A DNA stretch of 64,000 nucleotides from Panopea generosa. Its lineage: Eukaryota > Mollusca > Bivalvia > Adapedonta > Hiatellidae. The stretch's first letter is position 1. Each line of letters opens with the position of its first letter. The stretch lies in contig CM055898.1 in assembly GCA_029582155.1 (NCBI GenBank), positions 19,804,229 through 19,868,228 of the forward strand, in the 5' to 3' direction. The position numbers and the translations under genes were made by a program. Positions 53,709 to 64,000 of the stretch are shown here, piece after piece. The notes below the pieces were generated by a model. The model saw nothing but the letters and a program-made list of their open reading frames with translations. It made no database searches and was not told the DNA's origin.

Positions 53709-56700
53709 GGACGTTTTACTTTGACTGAAGTAAATTCAATATAAGTTGTTATACATTTGTGTTACCAGCGACCACATATTATCAAAAGGCAAACAGTTTA
53801 GAAAAGAAAATGGTCGACGTGGAACGAAGCAGACAGAGCACTTTACTCTGATTTAGTGGAAAATGATAAACAGAAACAAAAACAAAATGTATTCAATGAT
53901 GGCCAGAATAAAAAACATTGAAAAACAACAAAATGGGAAAGAAGTGAAAAGAAAGATAATGAAATTACACTAGAAGTGTGAGAGAAATACCTCTGTACAT
54001 TCATAATTTTAATCTATCATTTGCTCTGTGAGCGGACCTTGTCCACTGCTGTGTACATTTATATTTCAAGAAACGTGTGCAACATTCACGCGTTCCTTAA
54101 ACTGCACACACACATTTAGTGAAATATACTAAAGTGTTGTCTACTGCATATAGACAACACACTAAAATACTATTAATGACGCGTTTTTTTAAGAAGCTTC
54201 ATGACTCCCCGTTTTCTGCCGTGGGCGTTTATCGGAAAAAGACGGATATAAATTTGTAAACAATACCCATTCTTAATTATTGAAAATAAGGTACTTTATA
54301 TATATTCTTTCGTTGGCAAAGATTATCGGTGGTCAAATACGCATGTAATCTATCATCTGGAAGAGTATACATTAAAAACAAAAACGACCGTTTCGGAAGT
54401 TAAACTAGCCTTTTACTCTCCCTCTGTTTAACACATATTACTCACATATTTTCATGTTCTACTTATAATATTTTGTTCAACAGTTAATGAATAAATAGGT
54501 TACGTGTCATCACTTGTTTCAGATCAAATATTTCCTGACTGATACACCTGCTCCTCAGGTTTGACAAATTCGTCTCGCCAATACCACTGAGTATAATATT
54601 TTCCATGCATACAACATTTCGTATTCGTACAAAGGCATTCATCTGTTATTAAAATACATTAATAAAGGTAGTCCCAGGGAACGATATATTTTTGTTTTAA
54701 GACTCTAACATGCATAGCGTCATAAACTACGTCAGTCTAAGCAAAGACCACGCAATTATTCCTTGGCTATTCCGAAACGCAAGGAACTTTAAATGATTTC
54801 TGCAATAATTCAAAATCAAATATATGTATACTTTTCGGTCAGAATTTATTATTGAAAACATTTTTATAGATTATATTGATGGATTTTTTCACCCATAATA
54901 TGCACGTCAAGGTATGGTTTCTGTTAATACTTCAGATCTTTGCTATGGTACATTGGGTTGGAATTTCAATTTCGGTGGTGTAGACAATAAAGAACTAATT
55001 ACATTATAAAATTACTGCGTAATTGAAGTAGTTCGGTATATATCACTAGATGAGTAATGTCCATAAGATTTGTATATCAATAGCACACCTATCTTGCACA
55101 GTGTGGATGAACTGGGGTCGTCTTTCTGCACGTGTTATCTTTTAAATTTGGACTTCTTTATCCATTATTTTAATGGTCAAAATTACATACTTTTATTCAG
55201 TGAAATATTATTTGTGTACACTTTAGCACCAGTCGTTTTTATGGTGACACGTTATATCTTTTATATTACTTAGCAAATTGTTTTGTTATAGTTAACTGTA
55301 AAAAAGAAGAAAATATTTGACTTAATTGTGAGCCGTTGAAAGCCAATGGAAATTCAATGCATTCAATGTGTATTACATGCTGTTGAATTTCTGACACATT
55401 TTATGTGTTTTTAGTCAATGAGGCAGCTTATTACTATTATACAAATATTTTTAGATATCATATCTAAGTAATATCCAGTTATATTTAGTAACACACATAT
55501 TGACTCAATGTTGTTTTTATTTCTAGTCTCTCACCCAAACGTTAAAAGTGGTTTTATTTACTCTGGTTTTTAGATTTGCTTAAAATGCTCCTATCAATGA
55601 TAGGGGGGTTTAGTTTAAATATATCTTATTACTTGTATTATAAAGAATGAATATCACCTGAGAATACATATTAATTTCTCGCAAACCGGATAAGGATATT
55701 TGCATTTTTACCGGGGTTAGTTTCTATCTCCCCCTAGGGTCGAGATAAAATTCTCACGCTGTGACGTTAGAATCATCCAGATGACGTAAATCATATAATT
55801 AAAAATCTTAAAATATATTTAAATGTCTTAAAAGCAATCATTGTAAAATCTACAATGACAAAATTAATGAAAATTCTGTCCCTTGGGATAACTGTTTCCG
55901 CGGGCGTTTTCGTACCGGTGATGGTATTTGCTTCGTATGAGAGAGAGAGACCGACCGAATATACTGAAAGGATAAAGAAACGCTTAGTGAATTTTAGAGT
56001 CATATTATCAAAATATTGTAAGCGATGTTTAGTTTTGAAATGATTTTGTATGTTAAAATATTTCATTCATGTTTGCGTCAATAATAATGATCGTATTGAC
56101 AAAATCATCATTAAATACCTTAAGATACATATTCTAAAATGTAATGATGCTTACAATAATTTGATGATGATAATCTTTATCCTTTGAGTATAAACGACAC
56201 GTCTGTTAAACCGCACACGTGTGCACGTACATTAAACATAAACGCACCAGACAGGCAGACAAACATACACATATACGGACATTGCCGATCAATAATAAAC
56301 AATCCAACAACATTTAATATATATTTCAGGAAATTCATATAATATTTAAGAGTATATTTTTTGTTTGTCTTATTAAAAATGTATGTGACAGGAATTGCGC
56401 CTCTCTGTTTATCGGTTGTGTCGGTGCCAGAACATCTGTGAGCATAATATTATAAGTATCTTCCAACGTTCTATTACAAATGCAGGGACTCCAGTTTGCA
56501 AATCATTTGGTTACTGTATGTTATATTTGTCTGATAGTGACAGTTTATTTAGATTAATATTATATGAATTTGTCTTACAATTTTCATCTAATATTTATCT
56601 AAATAAATTTTCAATAAATACATCTAGTTTATTACCTTTTTTATACTTTGTCGTATATAGGAGTTATACAATGAATTTTAAGTGAGGCCCGAGTGATCCG

Positions 56701-56936
56701 TGTTAGACATACACAAATAGCCTTACACATGTTCATACATTGTTTTGGCAGCTGTGTATTTCAAACATGAAAATGATAATAATAATATCAAATGATAATT
56801 TAAATTAGAATAATAGAGAAAATGATAATAAAATGAAAATAATAATAATAACAGTAAATAATAATTGAAATTAAATAATGAAACTGACACATTTATTTTC
56901 CTGTTTTGGCAGATGCGCATTTCAAACATACAAGTA

Positions 56937-56947
56937 TACTACTACTT

Positions 56948-56985
<38 letters not shown>

Positions 56986-57082
56986 TCTACTACTGTTGCT
57001 GCTGCTGCTGCTACTACTACTTCTACGACTACTTCTACTACTAATCTGCTTGTGCTGTTGATGCTGCTGATGCTGCTGCTGG
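56937..57082. repeat. Trinucleotide tract (CTA)n with GCT runs
   Basis: ACT/CTA triplets pass into GCT triplets and back. They produce poly-Thr and poly-Val readings on the two strands that are not genes. Confidence 0.95.
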
Positions 57083-57349
57083 TAATTATTACAATAAATT
57101 GTAATTTAAATTCAAACAATCATTAAAATGGTATTGATATGAATGTGATAATAATAATAATCTGTTTTCTCATAGTATCTTTATGTAAAATTCTAAGTCC
57201 CTTAACTATAAATATTTGCTTCTTAATTCTCATCTTTATTCAAACCCCTATACATAGGGATAGCCTATGCCAAACATGAACAAATATAACAAATCGGTTC
57301 TAAGACAACATTTTTGTAATATCCAATTTTTGCCCTTGTGTGGACCCTC

Positions 57350-58195
57350 CTGACTACTAGTCACGGCTGGATTTCTTGAATCTGCCATTCATTAAATGAA
57401 AATATTCTCAGTGTGGTGTTTAATATGTAACTGTAGGCCATGTCTTACATATCTCACGGCTATATTTCTTGAATGTGTCAACCAATAAATGAAGATATTT
57501 TCAGTGTAGTGTCTAAGATGTAACTATAGGCGTTGTCTTACAGATCTCACGGCTAGATTTCTTGAATCTATCAAACATTAAATGAAGATGTTTTCAATGT
57601 AGTGTCTAATATGTAACTATAAGCCTTGTCTTACAAATCACACGGCTATATTTCTTGAATATGTCAACTATTAAATGAAGATATTCTCAGTGTTGTGTTT
57701 AATATTTAAATATAGGCCTTGTCTTACAAATCTCACGGCTAGATTTCTTGAATCTGCCAATCATTAAATGAAGATATTCTCAATGTAGTGTTTAATATGT
57801 AACTATAGGCATTGCATTACAGATATCACGTTAGATTTCTTGAATATATTAACCATTACATGAAGATGATTCTCAGTGTAGTGTCTAATATGTAACTATA
57901 GGCGTTATCTAACAGATCTCGCGGCCAGATTTCTTGTATCTGTCAATCATTAAAGAAGATATTCTCAATGTAGTGTCTAATATGTACCGGGTAACTATAG
58001 GCCTTGTCTTAGAGATATCACTGCTAGATTTCTTGAATCTGTCAACCATTAACTGAAGCTATTCTCAATGCAGTGTCTAATGTTTAACTATAAACCTTGC
58101 CTTACAGATCTCACTTATAGATTTCTTGAATCAGCCAATCATTATATGAAGGTATTATCAGTGTAGTGTCTAATATGTAACTGTATGACTTGACA
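57350..58195. repeat. 93-bp satellite, about nine copies
   Basis: Each unit holds TCACGGCTAGATTTCTTGAA, then ATTAAATGAAGATATTCTCA, then TAATATGTAACTATAGG. The motif ATTTCTTGAA recurs at 57371, 57464 and 57557, giving a 93-base period. Later units show indels. Confidence 0.93.
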
Positions 58196-58958
58196 AAAGA
58201 TCTATTCAACTATTTACAGTTTACTGTTTCAAACCCTAGTGAGTTGAACTAACTGTTGTTCAACACTATTTTAATAATGAAACCGGCTGTTCAGACAACG
58301 TGTCTGGACAGCATACGTTTGAGTTTTGTTTCAAACTCAAACCAAAACTGTAACTAACCTAATGCACATGAAACAAAACCAAGTTTCAGCACGAAAAAAA
58401 AGTTATTGTTTGAGAGCGTTTCAAACTAATAACAAAACTGTATGCTTGGAACAATGAATAGTTCCAGCATAAATATGCATATATACGTTTGGAGACTGCT
58501 CATAACCCAAGTCTTCGAACTAAGAGAAAAATCCAGTTCCAGCACAAAACTAACCTGAAGCCGTCTTAGATTTTTTTTCATCTAAGATATTCAATATTTT
58601 CTTAACTTTTAATCATAAATCGATATTTTCATCTAAGATTAATACTTATTTTAAGTGTTATTCAGAAATCATCTAAGCGATTAAATCATCTAAGACTAGA
58701 ACGTTGTTCGTCTCCACTGTAAGATAGCTCTGAGGTGTATTAACTTTTTAAGAATTTTTTTTAAACCTGTGACTTTGTTAAAAGGAATGATACATACAAC
58801 AAATAATGTATTTGAGCACGATTTCAGCATAAATGTGTCACTAGACTTTATCGACTGCTACTAAAGATATACGTTTTGTTTTGATTTACCTATATTCTTT
58901 ATTTGTAGTTGACCTATTTCTTTTTTATATATACTGACAGTATTTTAATGCGGTTGCG
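58196..58958. other. Non-coding, short internal repeats
   Basis: It has recurring TTTCAAACTCAAACC / AAAACTGTAACTAACC phrases (58300-58450) and CATCTAAGA phrases (58570-58700). No gene is seen. Confidence 0.5.
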
Positions 58959-58971
58959 TCTGTCTGTCTGT

Positions 58972-59009
<38 letters not shown>

Positions 59010-59079
59010 TGCCTGCCTGCTTGCCTGCATTGCCTGCCTGCCTGCCTTGCTGTTTTGTGTTCGTTCGTTCGTTCGTTCG
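58959..59079. repeat. (TCTG)n(CCTG)n tetranucleotide run and (TTCG)n
   Basis: TCTG repeats pass into CCTG/TGCC repeats to about 59050, followed by (TTCG)n at 59059-59079. Confidence 0.95.
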
Positions 59080-59099
59080 AATATTAAGCAGCATGTTTA

Positions 59100-59290
59100 C
59101 GCCATCGAGGGCTAACAAGCAACCAGTTAACCACTTTTTCCTGGGATCCAGGAAGGTCAACTAGTACTCAAGAACGCCTATATCTGCAAGTAACTGATGA
59201 CTTTCCCAGTTGAATCAGCGGTGTGATACAGATGACAATGAGGCGCAATGCTGTTATAAGTCAATCATCACAGAGACTATGGCTGGGTGA
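59100..59290 (-). mobile_element. SINE copy, reverse orientation
   Basis: Reverse-complemented, the block with GATGATTGACTTATAACAGC and GATTCAACTGGGAAAGTCAT matches the SINE at 820-1030. Confidence 0.65.
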
Positions 59291-59299
59291 TATGTCACT

Positions 59300-59585
59300 T
59301 TTGGTCGAGGTTGAGTGTCGAGTAAGAAGGTTGAGTTTCGAGTGAGAAAGTTGAGTGTCGAGTAAGAATGTTTATTGTCGAGTAAGAAAATCGATTGTGG
59401 AGAAAATCGAGTGTCGAGTGAGAATGTTCAGTGTCGAGTGAGAAAGTAGACTGTCGAGTAAGAAAATCAAGTTTAAAGAAAGTCGAGTGTCGAGTGAGAA
59501 TGTTCAGTGTCGAGTGAGAAGTAGAATGTCGAGTAAGAAAATCGAATATTGAGTTAGAAAGTCGAGTGTCGAGTAAGAAAATATG
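59300..59585 (+). repeat. GTCGAGTAAGAA-type repeat cluster, forward
   Basis: About 14 units of 19-21 bases based on GTTGAGTGTCGAGTAAGAA. Inverted clusters of the same unit are at about 59748-59830 and 60363-60520. Confidence 0.92.
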
Positions 59586-59747
59586 TTTGGTCGTTAAACA
59601 CTCAATTAGATAGTAGGATAGTTTCGTGTTTACAACCATTTCCAAGAGTCTGTCATTTGAGTTAAAACTTGTGCAGTGTTTTCCCTCTGTAAGTCGGTTT
59701 GACCAAGAGGGTGAGATTTTTCTATCACGCAAGAATTCTGATGATGG

Positions 59748-59830
59748 ATATTCTTACTCGACACTCGACTTTCTTAATCAACACTCGGTTTTCTAACATG
59801 ACATTTAGACATATGATTTTCAATTCGACA
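59748..59830 (-). repeat. GTCGAGTAAGAA-type repeat cluster, inverted, short
   Basis: It begins with TTCTTACTCGACACTCGACT, the reverse complement of the forward cluster's unit, then decays. Confidence 0.85.
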
Positions 59831-60362
59831 CACCATTTTTCAACTCAATAGTTAGAACTCCTATTTAAATTCCAACTGAACATATTTAATAAACTTTTGT
59901 TTCATATACCTTACTATATTCTAGGAAAAAAATGTATTTTTCTCTGTATTTTAAAACTGTTATGTGGGTTCAAAATAAGGAAGAAACTGATGGTTTTCAA
60001 CTAAAAATCTACCTCACATACAACAATACTTTTTTTAAAACTAATATCATATTGATGAGAAACTCAATTATCAATTTGTTTTGTAAACAAACTCATTAAT
60101 ATCTCTGTGTCATTAGCTTTGTTTTTGTACCCCACCATGGGTAAAACCTTACTTGTTTATCAGTGTATCTTTATATAGCATAGTCTACTGCTAAGTGTTA
60201 TAGTTGTAATAAAAAGTAGTAAAACAACCTTATTTTTTTATAAAACATTTAATTTTTTTTTAAAATATTTGACCTTCTCGAATATTTTCTCTCGATAATG
60301 TCTTGTGATCATATCGCTTTTAAAATCATAAAATCAATAAAGTATTAATATATATTTAATAT

Positions 60363-60520
60363 ATATATCGACTTTCTTACTCGACTCTTGATTTTTTTTA
60401 CTCGACTTACTAACTCGACATTCGCCTTTCTCACTCGACATTCTTACTCGACACTCGACTTTCTAACTCGCCTGTCCATACCCGACACTTAATTTTCTAA
60501 CTCGACACTCGACAGTAAGA
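60363..60520 (-). repeat. GTCGAGTAAGAA-type repeat cluster, inverted
   Basis: About eight units of the TTTCTTACTCGAC type run in the opposite direction to 59300-59585, about 0.8 kb away. Confidence 0.9.
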
Positions 60521-60639
60521 AAGTATCAATCCCATTTACAAAGAATAGTATATACAAACTATATCATCATACTAGTTTCAATGATCTTCTTTTCAGTTCA
60601 ATTCAATGGAATTACATTATTCCATTTTCCGTTTTGTTT

Positions 60640-60825
60640 AATCATTAAATTGGGTCCACCTTGAATGAGTGGTCCAAGACACTACCGGCAAATGACCATA
60701 ATGTCTTATGGAAGGACAATGTTTCTACTCAGACTTACTCTGTTGTATTTCCAACGGTACCAGTGGATATGCCATAGATAATTATGTTATGTGTTGAACA
60801 TGACATTAAATCCCATTAAAATATC
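60640..60825 (+). mobile_element. Probable SINE remnant (tail half)
   Basis: It ends with GTGTTGAACATGACATTAAA followed by TCCC, which echoes the shared SINE 3' motif GTTGAAAA-GGCGTTAAACCC. The head is not recognisable. Confidence 0.4.
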
Positions 60826-60939
60826 CTCATATTATCAAACTTAATTCATATTTGTAGTAAATATTTGCTTCATGTAAAATAATATTTCAATTTCATGTAG
60901 TGAGCCCTGAAGTTGAATGGTCACAAATGGTAAAGACGG

Positions 60940-61085
60940 GCCCTGTTCGATAATTTTGTCGCGTGTTTGACTATCAATCCAGGGGTCATGAGTTTGAATA
61001 CCCGCCAGTAGTCTACAACATATTTTCCGTGATGATTGATAAACGACTATCCGTTTCATTGTTATTCGTCTCTCACCTCAGTTTC
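60940..61085 (+). mobile_element. SINE copy, truncated
   Basis: TTTGACTATCAATCCAGGGG with TCATGAGTTTGAATACCC is a decayed anticodon arm and box B. GTGATGATTGATAAACGA and CGTCTCTCACCTCAGTTTC match the SINE at 820-1030. Confidence 0.6.
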
Positions 61086-61730
61086 AAACGAATTATGGAC
61101 AAGTCGTCGAAAAGAAAATCAGTCCCACATTTCGAGACAACTCGTCCCGAATTTCACAACAACTTGCCCCTATTAAAAACCCCGTCCAATCAAAAGAAAA
61201 GTCGTCCCAATTGATTATTTCCTGTACCTTAGCAAACGGGAAATATATCAGTTAATTGCGTAGATTGGTCGTCTGTTAACACTTACTTAAAATGTATTTA
61301 TTTCACTTTGATTGTGATTGATGTTATTATATTCACGTGATCACGTGACACAATGGCGCGAAAGGTCGCACAATTTCTGGTCTGACTAGAATGACGATTT
61401 TTGCAATGTTTTAGAAGTATAATTTCATTAAAAAGAGGATAATGGTGTAATAAATGGACTAATAATTGATGCTGTGCATTTTAAAGTGTAAAAAACGTTA
61501 GACTAAAGTGTAATTTTGTGATTTAAACGGATTTTTACATGAACAAAGGAGAACAATAGATAACACCTATTTGTACAACATGCGAGTTTTCGTGCGTAAA
61601 GGTAACATTCTTTGCATTGTTCTGTAGTAGTGTTAACGAGGTATTCGACTACCTACATATATTCGATACCTACAGTCCGGTTTACATGAATAAAAAATTG
61701 TTGTACTTTAACATGTAATAATATTGCCAA

Positions 61731-62631
61731 ATGCCAAAGCACAAAAGACTGGCCACCAAATTAAATGTTTCTCCATCTACGCCAAAGAATACCAACAGCA
61801 TCGATAAAAAACGTACTTATTCACCAAGCACGCCTAGTCCGGTCAGTTCAAATCCATTAAAAAAGTCAAAGAACCCCGCCGAAATGGAAATATTCCTTGA
61901 CACTATTGCTGAATCGTCCGAGGTTCGATTCCCAAACACACCACAAACAGTAGCATTGTCGGACAGCGACATGGCAACCATTTCAAAAATGTAGCTTCGG
62001 ATGTACGAGATGAGCTAAAACATTATATAGAAGAAACAGTAAGTACAACTATGAAATCTCTGACACAATCCGCGGCAGACATTGTTTTTTCTTCGTTTAC
62101 AAAGAAGGTTGAACAGCTAGAGAAGGACAAAATTCAAATCACTGCAGAAGTGAGCACCCTCCGCAATCAGGTCGATTACCTTGTATCCAAATGTGCGTCA
62201 CTCGAATCTGCACTAGACGAATCAGAACAGTACTCCCACCGCAACTGTCTCAGGATAAGTGGTATTCCGGTCACCGCTGCTGAGGATATTGTGCTTGACA
62301 TTGTCTCAAAGTGCAACACTCAAATTAATCTCGTTGATATTGAACGTTCCGACAGAGTAAAATATATAGATCACGAGCCAACTACATCGGTGCAAAATCA
62401 AAGCTAAAGGAAAGTAGTTTATATAGAAATGTGTTTATAAACGAAGACCTGACCAAAAAACGAAGCAACGTTTTTTATGAATCGAGAAAACTAGTCAAGC
62501 AAAATATTTTGAAGAAAGCATTTTTAAAAGACGGTCGCATCTTTGGGAAAAATAAGCACGACCAGAAACATCCGATCCACTCACTGGGTGACCTTCAGCA
62601 GTTTTTAATTACATTTCATATGGTACATTGA
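61731..62631 (+). pseudogene. LINE ORF1 protein, broken
   Basis: Three consecutive frames form one ORF1-like protein. 61731-61994 is a basic, Ser/Pro-rich N-terminus (MPKHKRLATKLNVSPSTPK). 62051-62407 is a coiled coil (KVEQLEKDKIQITAEVSTLR) leading into EQYSHRNCLRISGIP, the start of the RRM of L1-like ORF1p, and ERSDRVKYI. 62431-62631 is VFINEDLTKKRSNVFYESRK. A one-base shift near 61988 and a break plus apparent deletion near 62395 inactivate it. No ORF2 follows. Confidence 0.85.
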
Positions 62632-62913
62632 TATTAAAGTAGTATGTTTTTCCATACTTAAATAGTTAAACACCTAATGATAAATATATATGCAACCTTT
62701 TACAAATTTTATTGAAACTTAATTTATAAATTAATAAAACACCAGTTATACAACCTTATAACTGGCTGCTGTCATCTACTCTCATATTTACTATTTGTTT
62801 ACAACAGTGTTCATTCAAATTAACCAGCCATTCTTCAAATATTTACTACGCCTTGAAAAGTGCGTGCATTCGTTAGTTGTGTAGAATGTCGAGTAAAAAG
62901 TTTTATTTGCATA
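62607..62913 (+). repeat. Duplicated segment, copy 1 (empty SINE site)
   Basis: It runs from ATTACATTTCATATGGTACA to GTAGAATGTCGAGTAAAAAG at the right end. It matches 62927-63565 apart from small differences and the SINE. CATTCAAATTA at 62812-62822 occurs once here, marking the unoccupied target. Confidence 0.92.
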
Positions 62914-62926
62914 TACATATACAGTA

Positions 62927-63565
62927 TTACATTTCATATGTGACTGGTACATTGATATCAAAATAGTATGTTTTGTTCCATACTTAAATAGTTAAACACT
63001 TTACAATAAATATGTATGTAACCTTTTTACACTTTTTATTGAAAATTAAAAATTCATTAATAAAATCAGCAGTAATACAACCTTATAACTAGCTGCAATC
63101 ATCTACTATCATATGAACTGTTTGTTTACAACAGTGTTCATTCAAATTAGACCGCGGCGTGGTCTAGTGGTAGAGCGTCCGCCTCGCATGCTGAAGGTTG
63201 TGGGTTCGATCCTCGGCTGGGTTATACCAAAGACTTTAAAAATGGTACTAGAAGCTTCCTTGATTGACGCTCAGCATTTAGAGGAGAGTTCTAGGTCTGG
63301 TCGATCCGGTGTCAGTATAGTGTGACTGGGTGGGGTATCATAACATGTGTCTGCGGCATGAACCTCCAGTGTGACAGCGCTCAGAATACTGTCTCAAGTC
63401 GAGACCGTCGCGATATGACTGAAAAATTGTTGAAAGCGACGCGAAACACCATACAGCAAAAACATTCAAATTAACCAGCCATTCTTCAAATATTTACTAC
63501 GCCTTGAAAAGTGCCTGTATGCATTTGCTGTGTAGAATGTCGAGTAAAAAGTTTTATTTACAAGG
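62927..63565 (+). repeat. Duplicated segment, copy 2 (SINE inserted)
   Basis: This is a tandem copy of 62607-62913 with a 313-bp SINE inserted at 63150. It ends with the same GTAGAATGTCGAGTAAAAAG motif. Confidence 0.92.
63150..63462 (+). mobile_element. Full-length tRNA-derived SINE with target-site duplication
   Basis: It is flanked by the 11-bp direct repeat CATTCAAATTA (63139-63149 and 63463-63473). The head has GCGTGGTCTAGTGGTAGAGC (box A) and GGTTCGATCC (box B). The 3' end is GTTGAAAGCGACGCGAAACA followed by a short A-rich tail. Comparison with the empty paralogous site at 62812-62822 fixes both ends. Confidence 0.92.
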
Positions 63566-64000
63566 GACGATTGACATTTGACATATTGTTGTTTTAAGAA
63601 GAGCAGTTTTTTTTGTACTCTCTCCCAATTACTAAAATGGTTATGATAAGTCTTAATATAAACATAAATTTCTCTGATATTGTATTATGTTTCTTGATCT
63701 CTTGCTATACAAATATAAACATTATTATTTTTTATAACATTTATAACATTTATATAACACATACATGTACCTAATCGCACTCACTGATTGTTGTCGTCGT
63801 CTTTTTTGTCGTCAATAAATACGAGGATTATATGGGCTGATAGTGAATTTGTTAATTAATGATGAAGTCGTTATCATCATCAATTTATCAGCATTTATAT
63901 TTTTACAGGGCGTACATTGAAGATATTCAAAATACGCTACCTATACTTGTTCTCCACGTATGTACATATAATCAGTTGGATGTCTGGCTCAAATTTATAA
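63566..64000. other. Non-coding, nothing recognised
   Basis: AT-rich sequence to the window edge. No exon or repeat is supported. Confidence 0.4.

Larger units (their letters stand above)
51522..57349. other. 3' UTR and downstream non-coding region
   Basis: The receptor 3' UTR starts here. The first canonical AATAAA I found is at 52249-52254. A SINE-like tail with GTTGAAAACCCATTAAACCC lies near 52440-52575. A TCTCTGTAACC-type repeat is at 53557-53708 and a CTA/GCT trinucleotide tract at 56937-57082. No gene is supported. ORFs at 55855-56043 and 56395-56685 lack support. Confidence 0.5.

Noticed and set aside
55855..56043. Short ORF with a hydrophobic N-terminus
   Set aside because: It looks like a signal peptide by chance; it overlaps an equally open minus-strand frame and has no splice or neighbour support.
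59295..59732. A 145-codon minus-strand ORF
   Set aside because: It is built from the GTCGAGTAAGAA repeat cluster; the peptide is a low-complexity echo of the repeat.
63150..63225. A tRNA gene
   Set aside because: The head has good box A and box B, but no clean acceptor stem pairing is evident. It is embedded in a 313-bp element with target-site duplication, so it is a SINE head.
51522..64000. A tyrosine phosphatase domain downstream that would make the gene an RPTP
   Set aside because: No HCSAG-type motif or PTP exon is seen, and the receptor frame ends in TAG at 51521 after the death domain.

Overview
The window looks like nuclear DNA of a bivalve mollusc (inference). It is AT-rich, has small coding exons in long introns, and carries CCHC/DIRS-like, Gypsy-like and LINE debris, tRNA-derived SINEs with a shared 3' tail, and many minisatellites. 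No bacterial-style gene organisation is present. All gene models were read by eye from exon frames and splice signals.

The main content is one plus-strand gene from about 2913 to 51521. I chain 28 coding exons whose phases all agree; together they sum to 5244 nt, or 1747 residues plus a stop. The predicted protein has these parts in order: a signal peptide split over two exons; a six-cysteine module; about 13 fibronectin type III (FN3) domains; a membrane-proximal region like that of FN3-rich receptor tyrosine phosphatases, with a basic RRRRR-S processing site; one transmembrane helix; a short tail with YxxL/I motifs spaced like an ITAM; and a C-terminal death-fold domain split over two exons. 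No phosphatase or kinase domain is seen. It therefore looks like a receptor that keeps an RPTP-like outside but signals through a death domain, possibly with tyrosine phosphorylation. I regard this as the candidate undescribed system.

Layout: 1-2900 holds a possible terminal exon of another gene (115-259) and two SINE copies. 2913-5171 holds the receptor N-terminus. 5172-11435 is an intron with a decayed LINE and a reverse-strand Gypsy-type protease fragment. 11436-23456 holds seven single-exon FN3 domains. 23457-30504 is an intron with a 30-bp minisatellite, a decayed reverse-strand DIRS-like element and a 50-bp tandem repeat. 30505-41781 holds FN3 domains 8-13, several split by introns. 42157-46956 is the juxtamembrane and membrane region; it contains a 70-bp minisatellite that appears to include the 3' end of a coding exon. 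47821-51521 is the cytoplasmic region; a 2.2-kb 19-bp minisatellite sits in the intron that splits the death domain.

Downstream of 51521 I see no host gene. This part holds a 93-bp satellite, simple repeats, inverted clusters of a GTCGAGTAAGAA-type repeat, SINE copies, a broken LINE ORF1, and a duplicated 0.3-kb segment. One copy of that segment has a SINE inserted with an 11-bp target-site duplication, and the other copy preserves the empty site.
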